59,828 nucleotides of DNA from Pseudomonadota bacterium (GCA_023390245.1 JAEWDF010000041.1:1-59828), one strand, 5' to 3'. Shown: positions 24,685 through 34,317, numbered from the stretch's first letter. The notes: generated by a model not told the origin, from the sequence alone. Program-made: numbers and translations.

Positions 24685-26763
24685 CTATTCGGCGGCGAAC
24701 CGGTAGGCGTCGTCATCGGCGGCGGCACCCTCCTCCGGTGACCTCGCTTCCGGCTCGGGCGTGTCAGGATCAACCGCCGGAGCAGTGCGCAGGACAGTCG
24801 GCAGCCATCCCCGCCCTTCCACCAGCCGTTCGGCGGCATCGGCCATGTCGCCCTTCTTGAAGCCGACGATCCGACCGGCTTCCTCGGCGCCCGTCGCCTC
24901 CGTCACCGCTTCCAGAACGCGCGCCTTGGACACCCGCGAGAAATAGCTGGCGGCCGTAGCTGACCACGTTCCGGTCATGTCCAGACCGGTGGCGGTCGCC
25001 AGCACCTCGGCGTGGGCCAGAGCGTCGGGCTTACGGTCATGGGGATCGCGCACGGCATAGAGGCCCACGCCCGCGCAAACGGCCATCAGGTCCAGCAACT
25101 CCGGGGACGCCATGACCTCCAGCACCGCCCAGAGATCACGGGCCTGTTCCGGGAGGCGGGCGCCCCACGCCTCCAGCCGGTCGGCCACGCGCCGCCCGGC
25201 GGGTCCGTCGCTGACCCCCGGCGCCAGCCGCTCCAGCCCCGCCACGCTCAACCGCAGTTGCAGCGGCGTCCACGTCCCCCACGCCGGGTAGAAGACGTGC
25301 AGCGCCAGCGCATGGACGACGACGGTCAGGGCGACATCGGCGTCGGCTTGAACCGCATCGCGAAGCCCCATGGTCCTGTGGGCGGTCAGGTCGATCACCA
25401 GCCGCTCCGACAGCGGCGCCAGCCCCTCGTCGGCCTCGGCTTCCGGCGAGGGCGGCGTCTCGGCGTCCGCCTCCCCTTCGACCTCCGTCCAGCCCTCGGG
25501 CGCCTCCGGATCGGCGGGACGGTCCCTGAGGGCGTCTTCGGCGCGCACCAGACCGCGCTCGAATCGGGCCAGTCCGTTATGGCCCAGCAGGACCATGACC
25601 CCGGCGCGAGCCTTGGCTTCGGGGACATAGTCGAAGTCCGGACCGAACGCTTGCAAGGTCTTGTCGATCTCCTCCAACCGAGCGTCCACCTCAGGCGGCA
25701 GGATTTCAGCCGCATCGGTTTCGGAGACGAGCCGGTCGTATTCCTCCGACAGGGCCGCGATCTGCGCCGCATCGGCCTCGGAGCGGACCACCTCGACCGG
25801 ATAGACCCGGCCCAGGGCGGACACGTCCGCATACTCCGACCCGGCCTCGGCCCATTTCCAGCCCTCGCGATGGCGGGCGTCCTCGGCCAGACCGGCCAGC
25901 TTGTCGCTCACCATCCGGTCCAGCAGGGCCGGGTCTTCGAGCCAGCCGCCGCCGTCCTCCGTGAAGAGGTCGCGCAGCACCGACCCGCCTTCAGCCTCAT
26001 AGGCCTCGACGCCAACGAAGCGCGCCCGCCTGTCGTCGGCGGCGACCTTGGCCTCGGTCATGGCCCGGCGGATCGCATAGACGGGCCTGTATTCACCCAT
26101 CTGTTCGAACACCTGTCGCTGCCGGTCCGCATCGTCGCTGACGCAGAAGGCCATCAGTTGGTCCAGCGTGAGCGTCCCGGCGCGATAGGCCTCCATCAGT
26201 TCCGGCGCCGCCGCGCCCAGACGCATCCGCTGGCGGACGACCTGACCCGAGACGCCGAACCGCGCGCCGATCTCTTCCGGCCCATAGCCCTTCTCCTCGG
26301 CCAGCCGCCGGAAGGCTTCGAACTGGTCGGCGGGGTGCATGGCCTCGCGGGTGATGTTCTCGTCGAGGCTGATCTCATGGGCGTCGTTCTCGGTATCGAC
26401 CGTCACCCGAACCGGATGGGTCCGCTTGATCTGCTTGCGCTTGGCCAGCAGCCGCAGCGCCGAGCGCCGCCCCTCGCCGATGGTCACGAGATAGTTCCCG
26501 GTCGCCGCGCCGTCCGCGTTCCGTTCGATCTCGACCACGGGCGGCTGCAACACCCCCTTGGCCTTGACCGACGCGGCCAGCCCCTCGAGGGTGGCCTCGG
26601 AATGCTTCACCTTCCGGGCGTTCTTCGGGGACGCCTTCAACCGGTTCAGCGGCACGGTGATCTCCGCGCCGTGCACCGGCTCCGACAGCGCCGCCGCAGC
26701 GACCGCCGAAGCGGCGGCGTCAGCCGCCGCATGGCTTTGAGCTTGGGTGAATTGAGCAGTCAT
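24685..26763 (-). CDS. ParB/RepB/Spo0J-like protein of the mobile element
   Basis: A 692-residue protein. The N-terminal third is a ParB nuclease-like/CTPase domain (VPLNRLKASPKNARKV, IGEGRRSALRLLA, ENITREAMHPADQFEAFRRL) followed by a helix-turn-helix (GPEEIGARFGVSGQVVRQRMRL). The long acidic C-terminal part (about 450 residues) is typical of the large ParB-like proteins of alphaproteobacterial plasmids and integrative elements rather than chromosomal ParB. No parA is adjacent. Start 26763 has an AAAGGAGG ribosome site. It may act in maintenance or regulation of the element. Confidence 0.85.
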   Translation of the reverse strand: MTAQFTQAQSHAAADAAASAVAAAALSEPVHGAEITVPLNRLKASPKNARKVKHSEATLEGLAASVKAKGVLQPPVVEIERNADGAATGNYLVTIGEGRRSALRLLAKRKQIKRTHPVRVTVDTENDAHEISLDENITREAMHPADQFEAFRRLAEEKGYGPEEIGARFGVSGQVVRQRMRLGAAAPELMEAYRAGTLTLDQLMAFCVSDDADRQRQVFEQMGEYRPVYAIRRAMTEAKVAADDRRARFVGVEAYEAEGGSVLRDLFTEDGGGWLEDPALLDRMVSDKLAGLAEDARHREGWKWAEAGSEYADVSALGRVYPVEVVRSEADAAQIAALSEEYDRLVSETDAAEILPPEVDARLEEIDKTLQAFGPDFDYVPEAKARAGVMVLLGHNGLARFERGLVRAEDALRDRPADPEAPEGWTEVEGEADAETPPSPEAEADEGLAPLSERLVIDLTAHRTMGLRDAVQADADVALTVVVHALALHVFYPAWGTWTPLQLRLSVAGLERLAPGVSDGPAGRRVADRLEAWGARLPEQARDLWAVLEVMASPELLDLMAVCAGVGLYAVRDPHDRKPDALAHAEVLATATGLDMTGTWSATAASYFSRVSKARVLEAVTEATGAEEAGRIVGFKKGDMADAAERLVEGRGWLPTVLRTAPAVDPDTPEPEARSPEEGAAADDDAYRFAAE

Positions 26764-27030
26764 GTCTGCCTCCTTTGGGCAAGGGTTGCAGGCACGCAGA
26801 AGGCGCGCCTGAAACCCTGCCCGTCGGCGAGACCGGGGTAGCAAGGGCCAGGGCGGACCGGCCGGAGGGGGATCACCCGGCCTGCACAAGCCTGACGGCG
26901 ACGCAGCACATTCCACCCGTCGTCGGCGCGGAAGGCCGGGGAGACCGGCCGGTCCGGCGGCGAAGCCGCGGACCCTGACCCGCGCGAGGGCGGAGCCCTT
27001 AGAGGCTGCTCCCCTGTGATGGCGTCGTGA

Positions 27031-30012
27031 TCACCGTCTGAGCCTGACGCGGAGACGGCGTGCTCTTTCCTGGAAGGCGAACTCGCCGCCTTCGAGGATG
27101 TCGCAAACCATTTTCCGGATCGTCTGGTTTTCCAGACCACCGCTCACATAGGTGATCGGCGGCAGACTCCCGGAAGGATGCGGACCGGACTCCGCGACGA
27201 TGATCTGATCGGCGTCTGTATTGATCACCAGGTTCGCATTGTGGGTGACCATGATGACCTGCCGCTTGCGCTTGGCGGCGATGAACAGCCCCACAAGTTC
27301 CTCGAACACCGATTTCGGGTCGAGGTTTTCCTCAGGCTGGTCGATGATCAGAGGACGATCATCCCCCTCGTCAAGCGCCAGATACAGCAGCAGGAGGACG
27401 ATGCCGCGGGTGCCGGGAGACAGCTTTCGAATGTCGATGCCGTCGTAGGCGATACCATAGCGGATCGAGAGGTGGTCGGTGCTGAACAGCCACAGGGCAA
27501 ACCGCTTCAGCCACGCCCGCATCTCCACGGGATCGCCGGTCGGCACCGGGGAGTGCTGGAGCAGGTCCTTCTGGTAGGTATCGCGGAAGGCACTCATGGC
27601 CGCGACCACATCACCAGCGGTTCCGCTCTCCCAGGCTGGTCCCAACTGGTTTCGGGCGGCGTCGATCAGGGCACCCCTGCCACGGAACGGCCCCTGTTTT
27701 CGAAGGTCGAGGAGGCCGTCTTCGGCGGCAGTCGCCCATCGTTCGACGTCAGCCACGCGAGACACCGAGAAGGTCAGCTTCCTGAGTGTGCCGGGCGACG
27801 TCGCGAGGCGGTCCATCAATGGCCGATACAGATCTTCAAGCACTGTCTGCTCAGCGACCAGCGCGTCAAACGCGCGCTCGTAGGCCGCGTCGCGCTCCAG
27901 GTTCAGCTGAATGATCCGCTCGGCGGCGCCTTGGGCTTCTGCGAGCCGGGTCTTCGCGGCCTCCAGGGCGGCCGTCTCGGTCGTGATCTTCTGGGTGAGA
28001 TCGCTGTAGCGCCGCTGGATGTCGCGATCGGCGCTGATCAGACTTTCGAGCCGCGCCATTTCCGCCTCGAGGACCAACAAAGGCAACTTGGTCAGGTCCG
28101 CGTCAGCGGCGATCAGCGCGACTGCGCCGTCCTGTTGAGGCGGCGGCGGCGCGCCGCGCAGACTGGCGATCTCGCCGTCCACCCACTTCACATATCCGAT
28201 CAGGTTGTCATCTACCGAACCCTTGTAGTCGAGCAAGAAGGCGGCCCACTGGCTTTCGTCCATGTAGCCGTCGCGATGGCGGGCCATCATGGCGCGCAAC
28301 GCCTCGGGCGCGCCCGTCGCTCGCATCGCTCCCACTTCGGACTGCATCGCCAGAAAAGCCTGCCGCTGGGCGACAAGGTTTCGGTTCCTCGTCCGCAGCG
28401 CTTCCGCTGCGCTGAACAGCGCCGTGTGCCGAGCGACCTTGGCTTCGCTGTCCTTGGCAACGAGCTTGGCGCGGTCAGTCACATAGGCGGCGATAAGATT
28501 GGTCTTCTGCAGGATCTGGGCGTCGTAGGTGCCCTTGAGCTTATCCTTCTCATGCTCGAGACCGATGCGCTCGGACATGGTGGCGATAGCGTCCACCTCC
28601 CTCGCCCGGGCGAGACTGTGGAGCCGTGTTCGCCCATCGCGCAGCTCGGCGAAATCGACGGCTCCTTCCCGTGTGGAATACGGATGGGCCTCGAAGATCA
28701 CCCGTTCGATTTCTCGCAGGAGCGCATCCGTCATGCCGGCTCCCGAGCAGAGTTCCTCGACGAACTGCTGCGACAGATAGCGGACGCGCGGGTAGTTCAG
28801 AGGATCATCCGCATCTCGCCCGTCCAGGGAGCGAGTGGCGCTGTCCCCGCCCGCCCAGTCGATCGTGATCGTTTCTTCGCTGATCAAAGGACGCGCTCGA
28901 GCAAGGAAAGAGGCGGTGACGCCCTTCTGATCCTGCCAGACCATCGGCGATACGGCGTCGCAACCGGCCGCAATCATATCGGCCAAGGCCGTCTTGCCGG
29001 AGCCCCTTGCCCCGATGATGGCCACAAGGCCGGGATTCAGCTGGATTTCGGGCGTGACGATCCAATCCGCTCCGCTTACCTGCACCGCCGAGATCACCTG
29101 GGACGGCGTGGCGGCGGCAGGCGGCTCGGCGCCGACGTGGGCGCGGCCGGCCGGATCGATACAGGCCTGACGCAGGGCGTCGAACTCAAGGCCACCCTTG
29201 ATCCACGAGAAACGGTCTCCGAACGGCGCGCCCACATCATCGGACTTGTGCGCGTCGCTTCCGTGCAGACATGGCTTCAGGCCATTGTAGCGCGACCGGA
29301 GCTCTGCCTCGTCCAACGCCTTGAGACCGAGCCAGAAGTCACGCTGGGCGTCACTGCTGGCGAAGATCACGTGGGCGAAACGTTCGATCTCCTGGCGAGT
29401 AACCTTGTCGGCGGCTTCCCGGACACCTGCGGTTCCGTCGCCGGATCCACCGGCGACGGCGATGAGCACATTGGCCCGCGCCCAGGCATCCTCGTTCCAC
29501 ACGGTGCGAAGTTGGTCGAAACCGACTTTGAACTGCGTGGCGCCGTGTTCCAGCGCCGCGCGTTCGTCGAGATGATCGCCCTTGTCCCGACGCCCCAGTC
29601 GGATGAGCTCCGACCGGGTGCAATCGAAGCGATCATCGAATGCTCTGAACTCCAGTCGGGCAAGGAATCGCCGGATTCGCGCTACGTGATCCTCGTCCTC
29701 GGGACTGACGAGCAGGTGCATATTAACGAAGCCGCTCTTCGCCGCGACGTGCAGGCGCAGCTCGATGTTCGGAAAGACCAGTTGGACGTTAGGAAGACGC
29801 CCGTCTTCCCGTCGCCGCCGGAGAAGTTCCTCATAGGTGTCGGTGACATAATAGTCTGTGACGGCGACGGCTTCGATCTGGGGCGTCGCCGCCTCCAGAG
29901 CGGTGAGATAGTCTTCCCAGGCATTCGGCCCGCTGAACAGATTGTTCAGCACGGTCCCAGGCGCATGAATATGCGGCTCCCACCGACGCCACTCCGATCC
30001 CCGACCCAGCAT
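27031..30012 (-). CDS. TrlF-type PHP-domain SMC-like ATPase
   Basis: A 993-residue protein. Residues 1-300 are a PHP phosphoesterase with the metal ligands EPHIHAPGT (H14, H16) and LHGSDAHKSDD (H250, D253, H255). An ABC/SMC-like ATPase follows: Walker A IGARGSGKT (333-341), a central coiled coil, signature region LSPGTRGIVLLLLYLAL, Walker B PLIIDQPEENLDP and a VTHNANL H-loop. This matches the TrlF family of PHP-AAA proteins, thought to process nucleic acids and often found on islands. The gene stands alone between the ParB-like gene and a lipoprotein nuclease gene. A defence role is plausible. Confidence 0.85.
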   Translation of the reverse strand: MLGRGSEWRRWEPHIHAPGTVLNNLFSGPNAWEDYLTALEAATPQIEAVAVTDYYVTDTYEELLRRRREDGRLPNVQLVFPNIELRLHVAAKSGFVNMHLLVSPEDEDHVARIRRFLARLEFRAFDDRFDCTRSELIRLGRRDKGDHLDERAALEHGATQFKVGFDQLRTVWNEDAWARANVLIAVAGGSGDGTAGVREAADKVTRQEIERFAHVIFASSDAQRDFWLGLKALDEAELRSRYNGLKPCLHGSDAHKSDDVGAPFGDRFSWIKGGLEFDALRQACIDPAGRAHVGAEPPAAATPSQVISAVQVSGADWIVTPEIQLNPGLVAIIGARGSGKTALADMIAAGCDAVSPMVWQDQKGVTASFLARARPLISEETITIDWAGGDSATRSLDGRDADDPLNYPRVRYLSQQFVEELCSGAGMTDALLREIERVIFEAHPYSTREGAVDFAELRDGRTRLHSLARAREVDAIATMSERIGLEHEKDKLKGTYDAQILQKTNLIAAYVTDRAKLVAKDSEAKVARHTALFSAAEALRTRNRNLVAQRQAFLAMQSEVGAMRATGAPEALRAMMARHRDGYMDESQWAAFLLDYKGSVDDNLIGYVKWVDGEIASLRGAPPPPQQDGAVALIAADADLTKLPLLVLEAEMARLESLISADRDIQRRYSDLTQKITTETAALEAAKTRLAEAQGAAERIIQLNLERDAAYERAFDALVAEQTVLEDLYRPLMDRLATSPGTLRKLTFSVSRVADVERWATAAEDGLLDLRKQGPFRGRGALIDAARNQLGPAWESGTAGDVVAAMSAFRDTYQKDLLQHSPVPTGDPVEMRAWLKRFALWLFSTDHLSIRYGIAYDGIDIRKLSPGTRGIVLLLLYLALDEGDDRPLIIDQPEENLDPKSVFEELVGLFIAAKRKRQVIMVTHNANLVINTDADQIIVAESGPHPSGSLPPITYVSGGLENQTIRKMVCDILEGGEFAFQERARRLRVRLRR

Positions 30013-30158
30013 TATCCCTCCGACGATGTTTTCCCCAATCTAATGCGTGTCTTTGAGACAGGCGCAAGTTGAGAAGCACAGTTCGCCACAACCGCACTCG
30101 GAGAGGTCCTCGCCGACTGAATCGATCGGCGGTGCCTGCAGATCGGCTTCCGGCGGAG

Positions 30159-31058
30159 TCAGCCGGCGATGCGCACGGCGATCGGACAGTGATCAGACGG
30201 GTGGTCCGCCTCGGGCGCGCCGCCGTAGACATATTCCTCGAAGGACCCCGGCACGACCCGCGCGGTCGCTTCGCCGCCGGTGGCGATGAAGTCGATGAAC
30301 TCCCGATAGCGGGCCTTGCATCCGGCGGGCCGATTGCCGGAGGCGAGCGTCAGGACAGAGCCAGCGGGGTCGCCGTCGTTGAGATCGGCCAGGAAGGCGT
30401 CCCCGCGACCGGCCAGCCGGCGGTTCCAGTCCCCGAGAACGACAAAGCCCTGACCGTCCCGCGCCCGCGCCTCGGTCCAGCCCTCGAGCACGGGCAGCTG
30501 CTCGAACAACACCGGGCAGTCCGGATCCGTTGCGGTGCGGCCCGAGTTGCAGCCTGACTTCAGGTGGACCGCCAGCAGACGCACGGGGCGCCCCTGGTTC
30601 ACCGTCACGTCCACGCCCCAGCGCAGGTCCGGATTGCCGAGCGCCAGGGCGTCGAAATCCGGGTTGCGGGTCCAGGGCACGCCCTTGCGGATCGCGAAAC
30701 CCACGGCCTGGTTCTGCATGAACAGTCCCTGCCGGCCCCGGCATTCGCCGCCCCGGCTGCTGGGCGGGCGTCCCGACATGACGACGTCATAGACGGCCGG
30801 ATCGAAGACCCGTTCGGCGGCGGCCCGGCTCTGGACTTCCTGGAAGGCGATGACATCGGCGCCCAGGGCGTCGGCGTGGCGGCGAAGGACGGCGTAGTCG
30901 GCCTCGGTGCGCGGACGGCAACCCTCCCCGTCCCGTTCGGCGAGGTGTTCCATGTTCCAGCTCGCCACCTTCAACCCTTCGGGTCTGACCGAAGGCGTGA
31001 CACCGACGCAGCCCGACAGCAGGACTGCCGAAAGAGAAAGGGCGATCAGGGATTTCAT
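30159..31058 (-). CDS. Lipoprotein of the endonuclease/exonuclease/phosphatase family
   Basis: A 299-residue protein with a lipoprotein signal (MKSLIALSLSAVLLSGC, Cys17). The rest has the EEP fold motifs: VASWNMEHL, VIAFQEVQS, LLAVHLKSGC, VVLGDWNR and the C-terminal HPSDHCPIAV. The family cuts phosphodiester or phosphoester bonds; a membrane-anchored form facing the periplasm could attack incoming DNA or scavenge phosphate. It is unlinked to its neighbours and probably has its own promoter. Confidence 0.85.
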   Translation of the reverse strand: MKSLIALSLSAVLLSGCVGVTPSVRPEGLKVASWNMEHLAERDGEGCRPRTEADYAVLRRHADALGADVIAFQEVQSRAAAERVFDPAVYDVVMSGRPPSSRGGECRGRQGLFMQNQAVGFAIRKGVPWTRNPDFDALALGNPDLRWGVDVTVNQGRPVRLLAVHLKSGCNSGRTATDPDCPVLFEQLPVLEGWTEARARDGQGFVVLGDWNRRLAGRGDAFLADLNDGDPAGSVLTLASGNRPAGCKARYREFIDFIATGGEATARVVPGSFEEYVYGGAPEADHPSDHCPIAVRIAG

Positions 31059-31430
31059 GGGCGGGGTCCCGGTGGATGGATGCGGCCCGGCCGACGGCGG
31101 GTCGGCGCTGGGCCGCGGCCGGTCGCAAGGTCGGTCGCGATCCGGCGCCTCCCGGTATCCTATCCACTCGATTCTGGCGATGCGGTCGCGAAACCCCTAC
31201 GCCGACGCCGAGGCGGAGTTCCCAACGGGCAGCGAGAGGGCGTCGCCAGCTCATTGAAAACCCCGTTGACGCCTTTCGGTGACACTTGCGTTAAGGCCGT
31301 GGCCAGTTCGCTGTCCTTGATGTGCGCCAATCCGTCGGGTCGGGCCTACGATAGCCACCAAGACCGGAATCCTCGCTGGCGACGGACCTCACGGGAATGC
31401 GTCTTCGCTGTCCCCAGATGTCCTACGCGC
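31059..31430. other. 372-bp gap without a recognisable gene
   Basis: I see no convincing gene, RNA or terminator here. It holds the promoter region of the lipoprotein nuclease and the downstream end of the membrane protein gene; short frames in it have no ribosome site or family resemblance. Confidence 0.5.
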
Positions 31431-32423
31431 CTATACCTGAGATGGCTGCTCGCCGCTACCTGCAGCCGCAGGTGCCTCCGCCGTCGGTGAAGAAAGCACC
31501 CGCTCGTCGTTATGGGCGTCTGTCGGAAACTGCTTGAAAAGATCGCGGCCTGTAAAGAGATAGCTGGCGCGCCGTTCGTGGACGAAACCGAACACATCAC
31601 TATAGATCGCCATGACCGTGACGTGCAGCGCCGCCTTCTGGTCCCATATGCTATCCAGCAGCTCTACGGCGTAGGTCGCCCCCTTGTTGGGCTTCATCCA
31701 TCCGCCCGGCTGGATAATACCCCGGTGTCTTGAGCCCTTTTCATCCGCAGCAGGCCAAGGTTGATCGCTCGATTTATCGCCGACGGGTTGAACCTGCAGC
31801 GAGAGAACCACGTCGGTGGCCGGTGTCGCCCCTCGGTTCGTTACCGTTGCGCCGATCCTCCAGAAAGGCCCCTTGCGGCCAAGTGGGTCCTCCTCTTTGC
31901 GGGCCCAGAAGTCCTCAATCGCAATATAGGCGCGATGAGACAAACGCCCGAAGCGGCGCGCCTCCTCGGCTTGCGCCCTCGCCAAGGCTAGCTCGGCAGC
32001 GGAGTTGTCCAGCTGGGTTTTCGAGTTCGCGAGTTGAGCCGCACTCTGTCCGATGACCGTGTTGTTGGCCTGAAGCGTCCTCCAGACGATGTAGCCCGTC
32101 ACCGCCGCCACAATGAGGTTGAGAACGGTCGCGCCGAACATGAACCAGGCGGCTGCCGCCATGGAGCGCTGCGCCTTGAGATCATCTTCCTCAACGGCGG
32201 TGGTTTCGGCTCGAACCTCTTTCTCAAGCGTATCGAGACGGAGGGCCACGCCACGCAGCTCATCGGCGGATGCAGGGGGCGATACCGGGGCCGACGCAGG
32301 TCCCTCCACGTGGCCCCGCGCGCCTACGTCATGTCCGGCCACCGTGGGCATGGGCGACGCCAAGACCATCGCAGAAGCGATAAGGACAGCGGAAAGGAGG
32401 TTTCTTAACATGCGCAAAGCCAT
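31431..32423 (-). CDS. Hypothetical membrane protein
   Basis: About 330 residues. An N-terminal hydrophobic segment (LLSAVLIASAMVLASPMPTVAG) is a signal peptide or anchor. A coiled-coil-prone part follows (LRLDTLEKEVRAETTAVEEDDL), then a clear transmembrane helix (FMFGATVLNLIVAAVTGYIVW), a second helical stretch (LANSKTQLDNSAAELALARAQAEEARR) and a soluble domain. I do not recognise the family. ATG 32423 (MALRMLRN) is preferred, but two in-frame starts lie upstream. Probably element cargo. Confidence 0.6.
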   Translation of the reverse strand: MALRMLRNLLSAVLIASAMVLASPMPTVAGHDVGARGHVEGPASAPVSPPASADELRGVALRLDTLEKEVRAETTAVEEDDLKAQRSMAAAAWFMFGATVLNLIVAAVTGYIVWRTLQANNTVIGQSAAQLANSKTQLDNSAAELALARAQAEEARRFGRLSHRAYIAIEDFWARKEEDPLGRKGPFWRIGATVTNRGATPATDVVLSLQVQPVGDKSSDQPWPAADEKGSRHRGIIQPGGWMKPNKGATYAVELLDSIWDQKAALHVTVMAIYSDVFGFVHERRASYLFTGRDLFKQFPTDAHNDERVLSSPTAEAPAAAGSGEQPSQV

Positions 32424-32675
32424 AGTTTGCAGCCGCCTGGCCATCAACAACTCGTAGCAAGCGCCGGTCCATCTGCCGGAGATGAGGCGCACGTCCTCGC
32501 TGGCGACCGCCTCGTGCCGCGCGCGACAGGCGACAGTCCACCGACTTTGAAATCAAACGAGCTCTCACGGATTTCAGCCCCGACACCCCGCCACCGCAAG
32601 CTTCCGGGTTTCGTCGTCAGCCACGGTGAGATTCGATGGCGCACGGGAAGACCCGCCGAACCACGGAGGAGGTGC

Positions 32676-32930
32676 ATGGTGACGGACCGAAGGCTACTGA
32701 CGGAACAGGAAGCGGCTGTCTATTTGGCATTACCCGCAGCCACGGTGAGAAAACTCCCCTTTGGCCATGTACGTCTGGGGACCCGCCACCGCTATGACCG
32801 AAAAGCCTTGGACGCCGCACTTGACCGGATGGCCGGACTGGATTCTTCTGAAGAACCGAACGTGAACAAGGCCAATGCCGAACTCGCCCGATTCATTGCC
32901 GATCACCTGGATGTTGCCGGGGGTCCATAG
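32676..32930 (+). CDS. Excisionase-like helix-turn-helix protein
   Basis: An 84-residue protein with an AlpA/MerR-type DNA-binding helix-turn-helix: LLTEQEAAVYLALPAATVRKL ... GTRHRYDRKALDAAL. The start at 32676 follows a strong ribosome site (GGAGGAGG). It overlaps the start of the integrase by 20 bp, as expected for a recombination directionality factor controlling excision of the element. Confidence 0.78.
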   Translation: MVTDRRLLTEQEAAVYLALPAATVRKLPFGHVRLGTRHRYDRKALDAALDRMAGLDSSEEPNVNKANAELARFIADHLDVAGGP

Positions 32931-34317
32931 GATCAAGCGCGCAAAGGCGAACCGGGTTTTCGAATACTGGTACGCTTGGCGTGGCGGTCCCCAGATTCTG
33001 GCGGCGCAGGCTTCCAGTCCGAAGTCGCTCGCGCGTGAGGTCGCCCAGAAGGCTGCTGCGGCCATGGATGCCTATCGGACGCAGCTGAAGACGGAGAAGA
33101 CCGTCGCCAAAGAGGACACGCTGTACGCGCTGATCACGCGATACCTCGACCTGATGAACAAGGACAAGTCGCTCGCGCCTCGGACGAAGACTGACCGGCG
33201 CAAGCATCTGGATATCGTGCGCACCGAACTGGGCGAACTGACGCTAACCGCCCTCACCGCACCCAAGGCCAGATCTTTCCTTCTCACCTGGCGCGACAAT
33301 CGCGCCAACACGCCCAAGACCGCCGACGAACTTCTAGGCGCGCTGTCGTTGGTCCTCAACTGGGCCGTCAACCGTGGCGAACTCGCCTCAAACCCGGCCG
33401 CGAACTTCCCGCGCATCTACAAGGTCAATCGGGCGGACATCATCTGGGAGCCGCATCACCTGGAGACGATTCTGGCCCAGGCCGACCCGCCGATACGCGC
33501 TGCGATCAGACTCGCGGCGGTGACAGGCCTCCGAAAGAACGACCTGATCGCTCTGCCCTGGTCGTCGGTGAAGGAGAACGCGATCGTCTGGCAGACCGGC
33601 AAGAGCCGCGGCAGGAAGAGCGTGGTCCTGCCCATCACCGACGCCGTTCGGGAAGTCCTCAATTCTCTGGAGCGCGGCTCGTGCCCTACCGTGCTGGCGA
33701 CCTCGGAGGGTGAACCCTGGACGCCGCCGGGCCGCGGCCTCGACAGCGGGGTGCAGCGGGCGAGAGACGATGCGGACGAGGCGGCGCGAAAGCGAGACGG
33801 TCCGGGCGCCACGGCCGGTCTCGACGGCCTGCGGTTCCATGACCTGCGCGGAACGGCTGCGACCGCCTACATCCTGGCAGGCCTGCCGCTCGATGACGTC
33901 GCGACGATTCTGGGATGGGAGCTCAAGCGCGTGAAGGAGATCGCGCGTCGCTATGTGACCGGCGAAGCCATCGGACTGGGCATGATCGCGCGGCTCCAGG
34001 AGACCTGGAACAGAACGCCAACTGTAAAACCCAGTGTAAAACCCACCTCCCTTAGGAGGGGTCAAAAGCGCTCAAATGCAGTGAGGGCGGTGGCTGGGGA
34101 ACTAGGACTCGAACCTAGAATGACGGTACCAAAAACCGCAGTGTTACCATTACACCATTCCCCAGCAGGTCCGGCGTTCCGCGGCGCCTCGGCGCGGCGG
34201 AGGCGGTCAGATACGCCAAGCCGTTTTCCGATGCAACACCCTCTTCCGGGACTATTTTCGGCAACGGGAACGAGGGGCGAAATCGGCGCTTGCGGGCCTT
34301 CCGCGCCGTCGCTATAA
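32911..34317 (+). CDS. Tyrosine integrase reading through the tRNA-Gln site
   Basis: A 468-residue tyrosine recombinase that would insert the element at the adjacent tRNA-Gln. Start 32911 (MLPGVHRIKRAKANRVFEYWYAWRGGP) matches the usual N-terminus. Catalytic residues visible: Arg in VTGLRKNDL, HDLRGTAAT (His and Arg) and the tyrosine of EIARRYVTG. From about residue 394 the frame runs antisense across tRNA-Gln into chromosomal DNA, so the last ~75 residues come from the host side. Two TGTAAAACCCA repeats near its end may be arm-type binding sites. In a circular, excised form this tail would differ. Confidence 0.92.
   Translation: MLPGVHRIKRAKANRVFEYWYAWRGGPQILAAQASSPKSLAREVAQKAAAAMDAYRTQLKTEKTVAKEDTLYALITRYLDLMNKDKSLAPRTKTDRRKHLDIVRTELGELTLTALTAPKARSFLLTWRDNRANTPKTADELLGALSLVLNWAVNRGELASNPAANFPRIYKVNRADIIWEPHHLETILAQADPPIRAAIRLAAVTGLRKNDLIALPWSSVKENAIVWQTGKSRGRKSVVLPITDAVREVLNSLERGSCPTVLATSEGEPWTPPGRGLDSGVQRARDDADEAARKRDGPGATAGLDGLRFHDLRGTAATAYILAGLPLDDVATILGWELKRVKEIARRYVTGEAIGLGMIARLQETWNRTPTVKPSVKPTSLRRGQKRSNAVRAVAGELGLEPRMTVPKTAVLPLHHSPAGPAFRGASARRRRSDTPSRFPMQHPLPGLFSATGTRGEIGACGPSAPSL
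34023..34045. repeat. Tandem TGTAAAACCCA repeats, candidate integrase arm sites
   Basis: TGTAAAACCCA occurs at 34023-34033 and 34035-34045, 12 bp apart, inside the end of the integrase gene and 46 bp from the tRNA-Gln 3' end. Close tandem repeats beside an attachment site are typical integrase or excisionase arm sites; they also encode the repeat VKPSVKP, so a coding origin is possible. Confidence 0.45.
34091..34164 (-). tRNA. tRNA-Gln (anticodon TTG), probable attachment site
   Basis: On the minus strand a 74-nt cloverleaf can be folded: acceptor TGGGGAA/TTCCCCA, D arm, anticodon stem GCGGT/ACCGT with loop TTTTGGT (anticodon TTG, reading CAA), T arm TTCGAGT and encoded CCA. Its 3' end faces the mobile element, which is where tyrosine integrases usually cross over. 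The gene looks intact after insertion. Confidence 0.95.

Noticed and set aside
27178..30072. A 964-codon rightward frame opposite the TrlF gene
   Set aside because: No domain or ribosome site; the opposite frame has intact PHP and ATPase motifs.
34046..34059. CCTCC-CTTA-GGAGG hairpin as a terminator of the integrase
   Set aside because: Short stem, no T-run, and the integrase frame stays open through it.
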